This document shows, in pieces, positions 9,001 through 20,182 of a DNA stretch of 32,958 bases. The translations under genes were made by a program, and so were the position numbers. The DNA is from an uncultured Aquabacterium sp. (GTDB lineage Bacteria; Pseudomonadota; Gammaproteobacteria; Burkholderiales; Burkholderiaceae_C). A model generated the notes under the pieces. The model saw nothing but the letters and a program-made list of their open reading frames with translations, did not search any database and was not told the origin of the DNA. Each line of letters starts with the position of its first letter. The first letter of the stretch is position 1. The DNA is taken from contig CALMIF010000344.1 in the NCBI GenBank assembly GCA_937864045.1, positions 1-32,958 of the forward strand, in the 5' to 3' direction.

Positions 9001-9546
9001 TGCGCCGACCTGACCGACGCCATCGGCACGCTGGAAGACGCGATCCACAAGATCGACCTGGAGACACGCGACCTGCTGGGCAAGACCTTCAACCAGGTCA
9101 ACGAGCAGTTCGGCCGCATGTTCCCCAGCCTGTTCGGTGGCGGCAATGCCCGGCTGCAGATGACCGGCGACGAGATCCTGGATGCCGGCGTGCAGGTGAT
9201 GGCCCAGCCGCCGGGGAAGAAGAACAGCACGATCCACCTGCTGTCGGGTGGCGAGAAGGCGCTGACGGCAATCGCGCTGGTGTTCGCGATCTTCCTGCTG
9301 AACCCGGCGCCGTTCTGCCTGCTCGACGAGGTGGACGCGCCGCTGGATGACGCCAACACCGAACGTTATGCGCGCCTGGTCGCCGAGATGAGCCACAAGG
9401 GCACGCAGTTCCTCTTCATCAGCCACAACAAGATCGCGATGGAAATGGCCGAGCAGTTGATCGGGGTGACGATGCAGGAGCAGGGCGTGTCGCGCATCGT
9501 CGCGGTGGACATGGAGGCCGCTCTCGGCCTGGCGGAGAGTGCGTGA
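6016..9546 (+). CDS. smc: Chromosome segregation protein SMC
   Basis: A full-length 1176-residue SMC ATPase, which loads on DNA as a homodimer and compacts and resolves origin regions, normally with ScpA and ScpB. The N-terminal head has GPNGCGKSN (Walker A, residues 31-39) and the family start [19 protein letters not shown] long Ala/Glu/Gln/Arg-rich coiled coil follows, interrupted mid-protein by the hinge (around [20 protein letters not shown]). The C-terminal head has [18 protein letters not shown] (ABC signature) and [19 protein letters not shown] (Walker B and D-loop). The start at 6016 is fixed by the conserved N-terminus, although the open frame begins at 5785. zipA starts one base inside its stop. 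High-GC coiled coil gives very long open frames on the other strand that are not genes. Confidence 0.97.
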   Translation: MRLNQIKLSGFKSFAEPTTFQLPGQRVGVVGPNGCGKSNIMDAVRWVLGESKASELRGESMQDVIFNGSGQRKPASRASVELVFSNEDARAGGAWNQFAEIAVKRVLTRDGTSSYFINNQPVRRRDVQDVFLGTGLGPRAYAIIGQGTISRIIESRPEELRLFLEEAAGVSKYKERRRETEHRLRDTRENLTRVDDILRELNANLEKLEKQAEVATRYHALQEAGTTKLHQLWFLKQRDAATEEARVAQAIATATNALEARLAELRHVEAQLEVVRQDHYAASDQLHVAQGDLAQAALEVSRLEERIRYVVESRKKVQQRLADLAAQAAQWQQRRDEAITELDGIAGQIAEAEERAEILAAQAEEQAIRLPDVEDALRAAQGKANAQRNQVNAVQQQIQVLAAESRSFDEQAKGHRNRRERLHTERRGLATPDLARLEALRSSSAAADEANAVAEGRLHELQEQVPALDEARRAAQQSANAESARLNDIAARLTALRALQEKVQTGGKLQPWLAKHGLDGLPGLWTRLHIEPGWEPALEAALRERINALSVGRIDTVRAFAADAPPARLAFYTAPASPPAPQAAHPGLRRLAELLRLGPDDAGLKALLGDWLEGVYTAAGLDEALARRGELAHGEVLMTREGHAVSAHAVAFYAPDTEQAGLLARAQEIENLDRQQRAQALLADEARAALVRAEAALTEGNQRLVVARREAAEAQTRAHQLQVELLRLAQQAEATQARSGQLDAELAEVDAALEDLDERRAVGEARFEELDLQLAETQERHATLEEAVITAERKLAEAREQGRTLERQAQESQFQARTLAARRGELQRSVETAAQQAAANAQSGEQLELELGALNDSAAEAGLQTALELKLQREQALGAQRSRYDELSAQLRSADEQRLQFERSLQPLRDDITRLQLEAQAAQLGGAQYLEQLDAAGVDLAALAAQIEADKVKLWGLQGEIDRIQREVNALGAVNLAALDELASSRERKTFLDAQCADLTDAIGTLEDAIHKIDLETRDLLGKTFNQVNEQFGRMFPSLFGGGNARLQMTGDEILDAGVQVMAQPPGKKNSTIHLLSGGEKALTAIALVFAIFLLNPAPFCLLDEVDAPLDDANTERYARLVAEMSHKGTQFLFISHNKIAMEMAEQLIGVTMQEQGVSRIVAVDMEAALGLAESA

Positions 9547-10700
9547 TGGCGGGCAATGTGTTCGGTGATCTGGGGCTGATGCAGGGCTTGCTGGCTGTCG
9601 GCGGCGTGGTGCTGGTGGGCGTGATCGCCCAGGGCTGGTGGGCCGCGCGCAAGGCCAGCCCTCGCCAGGCCGAGCAGGCCCCGGATTCACGCATCGAGCC
9701 CACCGGCTTCGGGCCGGCCGCGGTGCCGGCCGGCGGGCCGGCGGCCAACAGCAGCGACGCCGCCGCGCTGGCGGCGGTGCAGGCGGTGGTGGCGGCGCTG
9801 CCCGACCGGGGCGAGACCCTGACGGCCGTGGCGGCCGACGCCGCGCCGGCCGAGTTGCGCCCTGCGGCGCCGCGCAAGACCGCGCGGCTGGACCCGCTGA
9901 TCGACGCCATCGCCACGCTGGCGCTGGAGTCGCCCGTCACCGGCGACCTGGCCCTGGTGCACCTGCCGCCCTCGCGCCGCGCCGGCACCAAGCCCTTCCT
10001 GATCGAGGGCGAGAACGCCGCCACGGGCGACTGGGAGATGCCGGTGGCCGGCCAGCGCTACCGTGCCTTCCAGGCCGGCGTGCAACTGGCCAACCGCAGT
10101 GGCGCGCTCAACGAGATCGAGTACAGCGAGTTCGTGCAGAAGCTGCAGGCCTTCGCCGACGGCGTGGGCGCGATGGCCGAGCTGCCCGACATGCTGGACG
10201 TGGTGGCCCGCGCCCGCGAGCTGGACACCTTTGCCGGCGGCCACGACGCGCAGCTCAGCCTGAACCTGCGCGCCAATGCCGCGGCCTGGAGCGTGGGCTT
10301 CCTCCAGCAGTGCGCCCAGCGCCATGGTTTCGTGCCCGGCGTGCTGCCCGGCCGGCTGGTGATGCCGGGCGCCGAGGACGGCTCGCCGCCGGTGCTGGTG
10401 CTGGCCTTCGACCCGCAGGTGGCGCTGGCCGACGACCCGGCGGTGGCCGCGCTGCGCACGGTGCAGCTGTCGCTGGACGTGCCGCAGACGCCGGCCGACG
10501 GCGAACCCTTCCCGGCCTGGCACCAGGCCGCGCGCCTGCTGGCCGCCGACATGGACGCCACCTTGTGCGACGACGCCGGCCGGCCGATCACGCTGCAGGC
10601 CTTCGTGGGCATCGGTGACGACCTGAAGCAGCTCTACCAGGCGCTGGAGTCGCGCGACCTGGCCGCCGGCTCGCCGGCGGCGCGGCGGCTGTTCAGCTGA
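9546..10700 (+). CDS. zipA: Cell division protein ZipA (FtsZ-binding)
   Basis: A 384-residue bitopic inner-membrane division protein. Residues near 12-30 form the single N-terminal membrane helix (LMQGLLAVGGVVLVGVIAQG). An Ala/Pro-rich linker follows, then a C-terminal domain from about residue 125 (SPVTGDLALVHLPPSRRAGT through LYQALESRDLAAGS) with the beta-alpha layout of the ZipA FtsZ-binding domain. It tethers FtsZ filaments to the membrane early in septation. The ATG at 9546 shares its A with the smc TGA (TGATG), implying coupled translation; a GTG at 9543 is also in frame. In many Burkholderiales ligA follows directly; here 2.6 kb intervenes. ZipA is weakly conserved, so position after smc adds to the call. 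Confidence 0.88.
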   Translation: MAGNVFGDLGLMQGLLAVGGVVLVGVIAQGWWAARKASPRQAEQAPDSRIEPTGFGPAAVPAGGPAANSSDAAALAAVQAVVAALPDRGETLTAVAADAAPAELRPAAPRKTARLDPLIDAIATLALESPVTGDLALVHLPPSRRAGTKPFLIEGENAATGDWEMPVAGQRYRAFQAGVQLANRSGALNEIEYSEFVQKLQAFADGVGAMAELPDMLDVVARARELDTFAGGHDAQLSLNLRANAAAWSVGFLQQCAQRHGFVPGVLPGRLVMPGAEDGSPPVLVLAFDPQVALADDPAVAALRTVQLSLDVPQTPADGEPFPAWHQAARLLAADMDATLCDDAGRPITLQAFVGIGDDLKQLYQALESRDLAAGSPAARRLFS

Positions 10701-10755
10701 GCCCGCCACGCGCTTGACCGCCTGGCCGCGCGCCTGAACCTGCCCGGCGGCGGCG

Positions 10756-11838
10756 ATGAACACCACGGTCGCCATGCCGATCGCCCTGACCGGGGCGTGG
10801 TCTACCTGCTGATGGCGCTGACGGTGGCGCGCATGCTGCGCGCCCAGCCGCAGGCGCTGCCGGCGTGGTGGTGGTTGGGCGGCTCGGTGTGTGTCGGTGT
10901 CGCGCTGCTGCTGGTGGCCGCGCGCAACCATGTGCCCGCCGTCATCGGCTTCGAGCTGGTGGGGCTGCTCTGCCTGGCGGGGGCCCTGCGGCAGACGGCG
11001 GCGCTTCGCCTGTTGCTGGGCTGGCAGGCCTGGCCGCGCAGCACCTGGATCGCCGTGGCGGTGGCGCTGGCGGCTTGTGTGGCGCTGGCGTTGGCCGGCG
11101 AGCGCCGCGGGCTCTTTGCCTGGGCGACGCTGGTGCTCGCCGCTGCGATCGGTCGCATGGGCTGGCACGCCGGGCTGACGGCACGCAGCCAGCGTTCGGG
11201 CAGTGCCGTGCTGCTGGCCTGGAGCCAGGCCCTGCTGGCCGGGGTGCTGCTGGCGCGTGCGGTCAGCGCGGCCATGGGCGTGGCGCCGTTCCGGCATGGC
11301 CAGGTCGGCGTGACCTTTGTCGCTGCATGCCGTCCTGGTGCTGGCTGCGCTGTATGGCAGCCTGGGCTTCATGGGCTTGATGCTGGACATCGCCCGCCGC
11401 GCCGAACTGCAGGCGCGTGAGGCCGAGTTGCAGGCCCGCGAATCCCAGGTGGCGGAAGTGGTGCGGCGCCAGGCCGCCGAGCGCGGCCGGTGACGGTGGA
11501 GGAGGTCGACCTCGGCTGCCTGATCGACCTGGCCCTGGGCGACCTGGACGAGTCGCAGCGCCCGCTGGTGCAGGTGCAGTGGCTGACCGGCCTGCGCGAG
11601 GCCGAGGTCGAGCCCGGCCTGCTGCGCCTGGCGCTGCGCAACCTGCTGGTCAACGCCTTCAACCACGGCGGGCCGGGCGTGGCGGTGCGCCTGCAGGTCG
11701 ATGAACAGGCGCTGCCGCCCGCGCTGCTGCTGCGCGTGGTCGACGATGGCCCGGCCTGGCCGCGGCAGGCGCCGGCTCGGCCGGCAGCGCGCCGTGCCGC
11801 TGGGCCTGCGGGCGGTGCTGCCGCTGCCGACGGCCTGA
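10756..11838 (+). pseudogene. Decayed sensor histidine kinase
   Basis: Remnant of a membrane histidine kinase split over at least three frames. From 10797 a reading (VYLLMALTVARMLR, then multiple hydrophobic segments such as WIAVAVALAACVALALAG) gives a polytopic sensor region. Near 11310-11330 the sense shifts by one frame to LHAVLVLAALYGSLGFMGLM and a coil ending VRRQAAERGR and a stop (11491-11493). The His-containing dimerisation domain is missing. From about 11490 another frame gives EEVDLGCLIDLALGDLDES, the ATPase N-box LALRNLLVNAFNHGGPG and G1 box VVDDGPAW. The G2 and later boxes are lost; a final shifted stretch (GRQRAVPLGLRAVLPLPTA) resembles a kinase C-terminus. No response regulator gene is nearby. 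The 55 bases before 10756 hold nothing I recognise. Kinase ancestry is inference from the N-box, G1 box and topology. Confidence 0.75.
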
Positions 11839-11857
11839 CCCGCGCGGCAGCGGCGCC

Positions 11858-15905
<4,048 letters not shown>

Positions 15906-15960
15906 CAGTGGATGATCGCACAGCGCCCGGGGGCCGGCAGGCAGCGCCCATGCCCGGCGC

Positions 15961-15966
15961 GACAAT
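15961..15966 (+). promoter_or_regulatory. Possible -10 element (GACAAT) for the oxygenase gene, leaderless arrangement
   Basis: GACAAT ends 9 bases before the ATG at 15975, with no ribosome-binding tract between. The local string CGACAATCC also occurs at 1681, before the radical SAM gene. No -35 match is visible. Confidence 0.3.
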
Positions 15967-15974
15967 CCCGCGCC

Positions 15975-17120
15975 ATGACCGACATCCACCAACCGACAGC
16001 GCTGCTCGGCGGCCTGACCCCCGCGCAATTCATGCGCCGCCACTGGCAGAAGAAGCCGCTGCTGGTGCGCCAGGCCTGGCCCGGCGTGCGTCCGCCCATC
16101 GACCGGGCGGCCCTCTTCGACCTGGCTGCGACCGAAGGTGTCGAGTCGCGTCTGCTGAGCGCCTTCGATGGTGCCTGGAAGCTGCGCCATGGGCCGTTCA
16201 GCCGGCGCCAGATTCCGCCGGTGAAGAAGCCGGGCTGGACCTTGCTGGTGCAGGGCCTGGACCTGCACTGGCAGGCCGCGCATGACATGCTGCAGTCCTT
16301 CCGCTTCGTGCCGGAGGCGCGGCTCGATGACCTGATGATCTCCTACGCCACCGACGGCGGCGGTGTCGGCGCGCACATCGACTCCTACGACGTCTTCCTG
16401 CTGCAGGTGCATGGCCGGCGGCGCTGGCGCATCGGCCCGGTGGCCGACCGCAGCCTGGTGCCGGGCCTGCCGGTGCGCATCCTGGCCGACTTCCACCCCA
16501 CCGAGGAATGGGTGCTGGAACCGGGCGACATGCTCTACCTGCCGCCGCTGTACGGCCATGACGGCGTGGCCGAGGGCGAATGCATGACCTGTTCGATCGG
16601 CTTCCGGGCCGCCACCGAGACCACGCTGGCGCAGGAACTGCTGCACCAGATCGCCGACGAGCTGGAGGCACCGCCCGCCGACGCCACCGGGCGTGCCGCC
16701 GAGCGCATCTACCGCGATGCCGCACAGCCCGCCACCGACCAGCCCGGCCGCCTGCCGGCCAGCCTGCGCGACTTCGCCCAGGCGGCGCTGACGCGGGCGC
16801 TGCGTGACCCGCAGGCCCTGGACCGCGCCCTGGGCGTGTTGATGACCGAACCCAAGCCCCAGGTCTGGTTCGACGCCGGTGCGCCGCTGCCCACCGGCTG
16901 CGCCGCGGTGCTGGACCGCCGCACCCGCATGGCCTGGGACGACGCCCATGTCTTCATCAACGGCGAGTCGTTCCGTGCCGGCGGGCGCGACGCCAAGCTG
17001 ATGCGCCAGCTGGCCGACGCCCGCAGGCTGACTGCAGCCGAGGTGGCGAAGCTCAGCGGCGACGCGCGCGGGCTGCTCGACGACTGGGCCGACGCCGGCT
17101 GGGTTCGGCCCGGCGACTGA
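15975..17120 (+). CDS. roxA: JmjC/cupin ribosomal protein arginine hydroxylase (RoxA/YcfD-like)
   Basis: A 381-residue Fe(II)/2-oxoglutarate oxygenase. The E. coli relative YcfD (RoxA) hydroxylates an arginine of ribosomal protein uL16. The start GLTPAQFMRRHWQKKPLLVRQA is the typical opening of this family. The iron facial triad is visible as GAHIDSYDVFLLQVHGRRRW (His134, Asp136) and LPPLYGHDGVAEG (His195). The helical dimerisation part follows (TTLAQELLHQIADELEAPP), then a C-terminal winged-helix-like domain ending in RGLLDDWADAGWV. Length and domain order match YcfD, so the uL16 role is a fair inference. The hypothetical gene at 17140 follows 19 bases downstream and is probably co-transcribed. 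Confidence 0.92.
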   Translation: MTDIHQPTALLGGLTPAQFMRRHWQKKPLLVRQAWPGVRPPIDRAALFDLAATEGVESRLLSAFDGAWKLRHGPFSRRQIPPVKKPGWTLLVQGLDLHWQAAHDMLQSFRFVPEARLDDLMISYATDGGGVGAHIDSYDVFLLQVHGRRRWRIGPVADRSLVPGLPVRILADFHPTEEWVLEPGDMLYLPPLYGHDGVAEGECMTCSIGFRAATETTLAQELLHQIADELEAPPADATGRAAERIYRDAAQPATDQPGRLPASLRDFAQAALTRALRDPQALDRALGVLMTEPKPQVWFDAGAPLPTGCAAVLDRRTRMAWDDAHVFINGESFRAGGRDAKLMRQLADARRLTAAEVAKLSGDARGLLDDWADAGWVRPGD

Positions 17121-17139
17121 TCACGCGGAGGGCAGGGCA

Positions 17140-17655
17140 ATGGACGAGGCAGCGTGGCCCCGGGTGGGCATGCACCAGGGGCGCGGCGACTGCGCGGCGC
17201 TGCTGCGCCAGGCGCTGATGGGCCTGGCACCGGCGGCGGCATCGGCCTGGGGCAGCGTGCGCACGCTGTGGCTGGCCGACGTCGACTTCGCGGACTGGCC
17301 GCTGGACGAGCCGGCGGTGCATGAGGCACTCGCCGCCTGGCTGCGCCAGGGCGGCCGGCAATTGCGCATGGCCGGACTGCATGTCGACAAGGTCGAGCGC
17401 CGCCACCCGCGGCTGGCGCGTTGGCGGCGCGACTGGTCGCATGCGATCAGCGTGGTCACGCCCGCCGAGGGTGACCTGCCGACCGAGGTGCGCGGCCTGC
17501 TGGCCGCGCCGCTGTGGCTGCATCGGCAGGAGGCACCCGACCTGCGCCTGCGCTGCAGCACCGATGCGCGCCAGGCCCGCGGGGTCGACATGGCGATTGC
17601 AGACTTTTTACAACGCTGCGAGCCCGCATGGCCTGCCACGACTTTGGGTTTATAG
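17140..17655 (+). CDS. Conserved-looking hypothetical protein downstream of roxA
   Basis: A 171-residue soluble protein I do not recognise. It has no signal peptide, membrane helix or clear catalytic motif. Features are a Trp-rich composition, the stretch TLWLADVDFADWPLDEPAV, a basic segment ERRHPRLARWRRDW and PEGxLP-like AEGDLPTEVRGLLAAPLWLH. The pattern of hydrophobic strands alternating with helices, ending in a helix (DMAIADFLQRCEP), would suit a small alpha/beta domain. GGAGGG lies about 8 bases before the ATG, a good ribosome site, and third-position GC is as high as in neighbours, so it is a real gene. Its closeness to roxA suggests one transcript; function unknown. Confidence 0.75.
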   Translation: MDEAAWPRVGMHQGRGDCAALLRQALMGLAPAAASAWGSVRTLWLADVDFADWPLDEPAVHEALAAWLRQGGRQLRMAGLHVDKVERRHPRLARWRRDWSHAISVVTPAEGDLPTEVRGLLAAPLWLHRQEAPDLRLRCSTDARQARGVDMAIADFLQRCEPAWPATTLGL

Positions 17656-17666
17656 GGAACTTCCCT
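17654..17666. promoter_or_regulatory. Palindrome AGGGAA-C-TTCCCT over the -35 region, possible operator
   Basis: A perfect inverted repeat with 6-base arms around one base, lying exactly where the -35 box of the lipoprotein promoter would be. A dimeric repressor or activator could bind here. It also overlaps the stop codon of the upstream gene. No factor can be named. Confidence 0.35.
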
Positions 17667-17672
17667 GTGTTT

Positions 17673-17680
17673 GCTACAAT
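17673..17680 (+). promoter_or_regulatory. Extended -10 promoter of the lipoprotein gene
   Basis: TGC-TACAAT is a close match to a sigma-70 extended -10 and stands out in an AT-richer stretch. No clear -35 box is present at 17 bases, as is common for extended -10 promoters. Transcription would start near 17687. Confidence 0.6.
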
Positions 17681-17686
17681 GGAAGG

Positions 17687-17824
17687 CTAGCTTCAGACGG
17701 ACCCGAGCTTTCTGAATCTGGTTTTGAACCTGGCTTCTGGACGGAATTCGGAACTTCGGCTCCGCTGATTGCGTCGGATCCCGTTGCTTTCTCAAACGTT
17801 GATCAACTTTCACTGAGGACACAA
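17687..17824 (+). other. Long 5' leader of the lipoprotein gene
   Basis: About 138 non-coding bases between the predicted start of transcription and the ATG, clearly less GC-rich than its surroundings. It contains a perfect 10-base palindrome GTTGATCAAC (17798-17807) and ends with GAGGA six bases before the ATG. I see no known riboswitch. The length suggests control at RNA level or simply a stable leader for a highly expressed gene. Confidence 0.45.
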
Positions 17825-18073
17825 ATGAACAAGTCGCTCCTGCTGGCTTCCCTGATCGCCGCCGCCGCCCTGACCGCCTGCGGCAAGAAGGAAGAGGCTC
17901 CGGCCGCTCCGGCGCCCGCCGCTGCCCCGGCTCCCGCTCCGATGGCTGACGCCGCGTCGGCTGCCGCTGGTGCTGCTTCGGCTGTTGCCGGTGCCGCTTC
18001 GGCCGCCGCCACCGCTGTCGACGCCGCCGCTTCGGCCGCCGCCGGCGCCGCTGCTGCCGCCGCCAGCAAGTAA
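17825..18073 (+). CDS. Small alanine-rich lipoprotein
   Basis: An 82-residue lipoprotein. MNKSLLLASLIAAAALTAC is a lipoprotein signal with lipobox L16-T-A-C19; residue +2 is Gly, so the Lol system should send it to the outer membrane. After CGKKEE the mature part is almost only Ala with Pro, Ser, Gly and a few Asp/Thr, in a loose repeat (variants of ASAAAGAASA) ending AAAAASK. Such low-complexity lipoproteins occur in Burkholderiales, but no function is known to me. Many Ala codons are GCT, unlike the GCG/GCC of neighbours, a sign of high expression. It has its own promoter, a strong ribosome site and a strong terminator, so it is a single-gene unit. Confidence 0.85.
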   Translation: MNKSLLLASLIAAAALTACGKKEEAPAAPAPAAAPAPAPMADAASAAAGAASAVAGAASAAATAVDAAASAAAGAAAAAASK

Positions 18074-18092
18074 TCGGTTCTCCACCGATGCG

Positions 18093-18118
18093 AAAAAGCC
18101 GCCTTCGGGCGGCTTTTT
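18093..18118 (+). terminator. Intrinsic terminator after the lipoprotein gene
   Basis: GCCGCC-TTCG-GGCGGC forms a perfect 6-base-pair stem with a stable UUCG loop, flanked by five A before and five T after. The A and T runs pair too, so it can work in both directions and also stop the convergent kinase transcript. Confidence 0.92.
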
Positions 18119-18156
18119 CATTGGCGCGCCAGCTGAAGGAAGCCCGGCGCGGGTCT

Positions 18157-20100
18157 TCAGTTCACCACGTCGACACTGAAGAGCGCCGCGCCGTAGCGGT
18201 CGCAGCCGGGGCTGCTGCAGCGGGCCTTGCCGGCCACCACCGTGCCCGGGCCGGTGTGGGCGCGTGCCAGCGCTGCACCAGCAGGGCCTGTCGGCAGGTC
18301 CAGGAACCAGGCCACATGCGACTTGCTGAGATGGCTGAAGTCACGCGGATGTTCGGAGACGATCACCGCGAACTGCTCGGTGCCCGGCGGCTCGGTGGTG
18401 TCGAGCGGCCAGGTGGCTTGCGGCAGCACCAGGGTCTGGCCGGCGCGGATGCGGTTGTCGGTCGCCATGCGGTTCGGGAACAGCAGCAGCAGCGAGCCGT
18501 CCGGTCCGCCCACCAGCACGTAGACATGGCCATCACGGGCGGCGCTGATGCGAAAGCCCAGCCGGTCGCGGCCGATGCGCAGGCGTTGTGCGTCGGCGCT
18601 GGCGCGCACGTCGAAGCCCTCGCTGCGTGCCTGCAGCAGGCGCTGGAACTCTGCTGACGTCGACCAGACCGCCGGGGCCGCAGGCACGGCCGGCGCTGCA
18701 GCGGGCAGGGGCGATGGCGGGCTGGCGGCGGCCGGGCCGGAAACCGGCGCTGCCAGGCCGCCGGTGCTGGCCGAGGGCGCTGGGCGGGGGGCGGCAGCGC
18801 TGGCAGCCGGTCCGGCCTGGGGCGTGGCCACGGCGGCGGCGTCGGACGTGGTGACCCCGGCCTCCGGTGTGCGCGGTGCCTGCAGACGGCGGCCGGCCCA
18901 GAAGGCGGCCGCCACCAGGATCAGCAGGACCAGTGCCAGGCCGATGCGCAAGGCCAGCGCCGCGCTGCGGCCTGGACCGGTGCCGGCAGCCGGCGATGGA
19001 GCCGAGGGCGCCGGGTCGGGCGCTGCGGCGATGGCTGCTGCCCGCGCCGCCACCGGGGTGGGGGCCACGGGCCGTGCCGGCACGGCGGGTGCCAGCGGGG
19101 GCAGTGCCTGCGGCAACGGCGCTGCGCCGTCGAGCCCCAGCAGTTGCCGGAATGCCTGCACCGAGGCGGGCCGGTTGTTGGGCAGCACCTGCAGCCCGGC
19201 GTCGATCGCCTGCAGGAACGCGGGTGAGTAGCGGCCCGCCGCGGCCTGGGCCAGCGGCACGAACTGGTCGACCACGGTGCGCCCGACCGAGGCCGGCGGC
19301 TTGCGGCCGATGATCGCCGCATAGACCACGGCGCACAGCGCATAGATGTCGGTCCAGGGGCCCTGCTTGAGCGCGGGCATCTCGGCGTACTGCTCGACCG
19401 GGGCGTAGCCGGGCTTGAGGATGGCCGTCAGGGCCTGTGTGGCGTCACCGATGACCTGGCGCGCCGCACCGAAATCCAGCAGCAGCGGCCGGCCCGAATC
19501 GGCCAGCAGCAGGATGTTGTCGGGCGCGATGTCGCGGTGCAGGCAGTGCTCGGCATGGACCACGGCCAGCGCCTCGGTCAGCGAGGCCAGCAGCGCGCGC
19601 AACCAGCGTTCATCGGGCGGCGTGCCGGCGTCGCGCAGCTGCTGCTTGAGCGTGCTGCCCTCGTAGTACGGCATCACCATGTAGGCGGTGCCGTTGGCGC
19701 GCCAGAAGCGGTAGACCTTCAGCAGCGAGGGATGGTCGAACTGCGCCAGAAGGCGCGCCTCGTTGATGAAGCTGTCCAGGCCCGCGGTGAACACCGCCCG
19801 GTGCTTGTCGGCGGTGACCACCACCTGCTGTGCACCGGACCGCATGGCCAGCGAGGCCGGCATGTACTCCTTGATCGCCACCCGGCGCTGCAGCGAGTGG
19901 TCATGCGCCAGGTACACGATGCCGAAGCCGCCCTCGCCCAGCACCCGCAGCAGCTCGAACTCGCCCAGGTGCACGCCGGGCGGCAGGGCATTGCCGCGCG
20001 CCGTGCCGGGACGGGGCAGCACTTCGGTCGGCTGCCACTGCGGGTCCGCACCGGCAGGGTCGGGCATGGCGCCGGCGGATTCGGGCGGGAGACGGCTCAT
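18157..20100 (-). CDS. Membrane Ser/Thr protein kinase with DUF4384-like C-terminal domain
   Basis: A 647-residue Hanks-type kinase. The kinase domain (about 45-325) has GEGGFG (55-60), VAIKEY (Lys77), HRDIAPDN (Asp190, Asn195; Ala192 replaces the usual Lys of HRDLKPEN), DFGAAR (209-213) and GYAPVEQY in place of the APE motif. A Pro/Ala linker leads to one membrane helix (about 382-402), another Ala/Pro linker, and a C-terminal domain (about 505-620) with RDGHVYVLVGGPDGSLLLLF and FAVIVSEHPRDFS, a pattern I associate with DUF4384. Topology is probably kinase inside, C-terminal domain in the periplasm, where it may sense something. The Ala192 variant is frequent in this bacterial kinase group, so activity is likely. 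Lies 82 bases after the GST gene and faces the lipoprotein gene. Confidence 0.9.
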   Translation of the reverse strand: MSRLPPESAGAMPDPAGADPQWQPTEVLPRPGTARGNALPPGVHLGEFELLRVLGEGGFGIVYLAHDHSLQRRVAIKEYMPASLAMRSGAQQVVVTADKHRAVFTAGLDSFINEARLLAQFDHPSLLKVYRFWRANGTAYMVMPYYEGSTLKQQLRDAGTPPDERWLRALLASLTEALAVVHAEHCLHRDIAPDNILLLADSGRPLLLDFGAARQVIGDATQALTAILKPGYAPVEQYAEMPALKQGPWTDIYALCAVVYAAIIGRKPPASVGRTVVDQFVPLAQAAAGRYSPAFLQAIDAGLQVLPNNRPASVQAFRQLLGLDGAAPLPQALPPLAPAVPARPVAPTPVAARAAAIAAAPDPAPSAPSPAAGTGPGRSAALALRIGLALVLLILVAAAFWAGRRLQAPRTPEAGVTTSDAAAVATPQAGPAASAAAPRPAPSASTGGLAAPVSGPAAASPPSPLPAAAPAVPAAPAVWSTSAEFQRLLQARSEGFDVRASADAQRLRIGRDRLGFRISAARDGHVYVLVGGPDGSLLLLFPNRMATDNRIRAGQTLVLPQATWPLDTTEPPGTEQFAVIVSEHPRDFSHLSKSHVAWFLDLPTGPAGAALARAHTGPGTVVAGKARCSSPGCDRYGAALFSVDVVN

Positions 20101-20182
20101 GGCGACGGTCGGCGGGGGGTGCCGGCATTGTCAGCCAGGCCGCGGTGCCGCCATCCACCGGCCAGACCATGCACCCCCTGCA

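Noticed and set aside
5959..9690. Open frame of 1243 codons antisense to smc
   Set aside because: It is the mirror of the Ala/Glu/Gln/Arg-rich coiled coil in high-GC DNA; the product is Leu/Gln/Arg-rich with no recognisable domain, whereas smc has all its motifs.
17798..17807. Fnr/Anr box in the lipoprotein leader (GTTGATCAAC)
   Set aside because: An Fnr site needs TTGAT and ATCAA separated by four bases; here the halves overlap, and the position is downstream of the promoter.
17321..18073. A 250-residue frame that would extend the Ala-rich lipoprotein upstream
   Set aside because: The added part crosses the hypothetical gene in another frame, the promoter and the leader. The internal ATG at 17825 has a ribosome site and a perfect lipoprotein signal.
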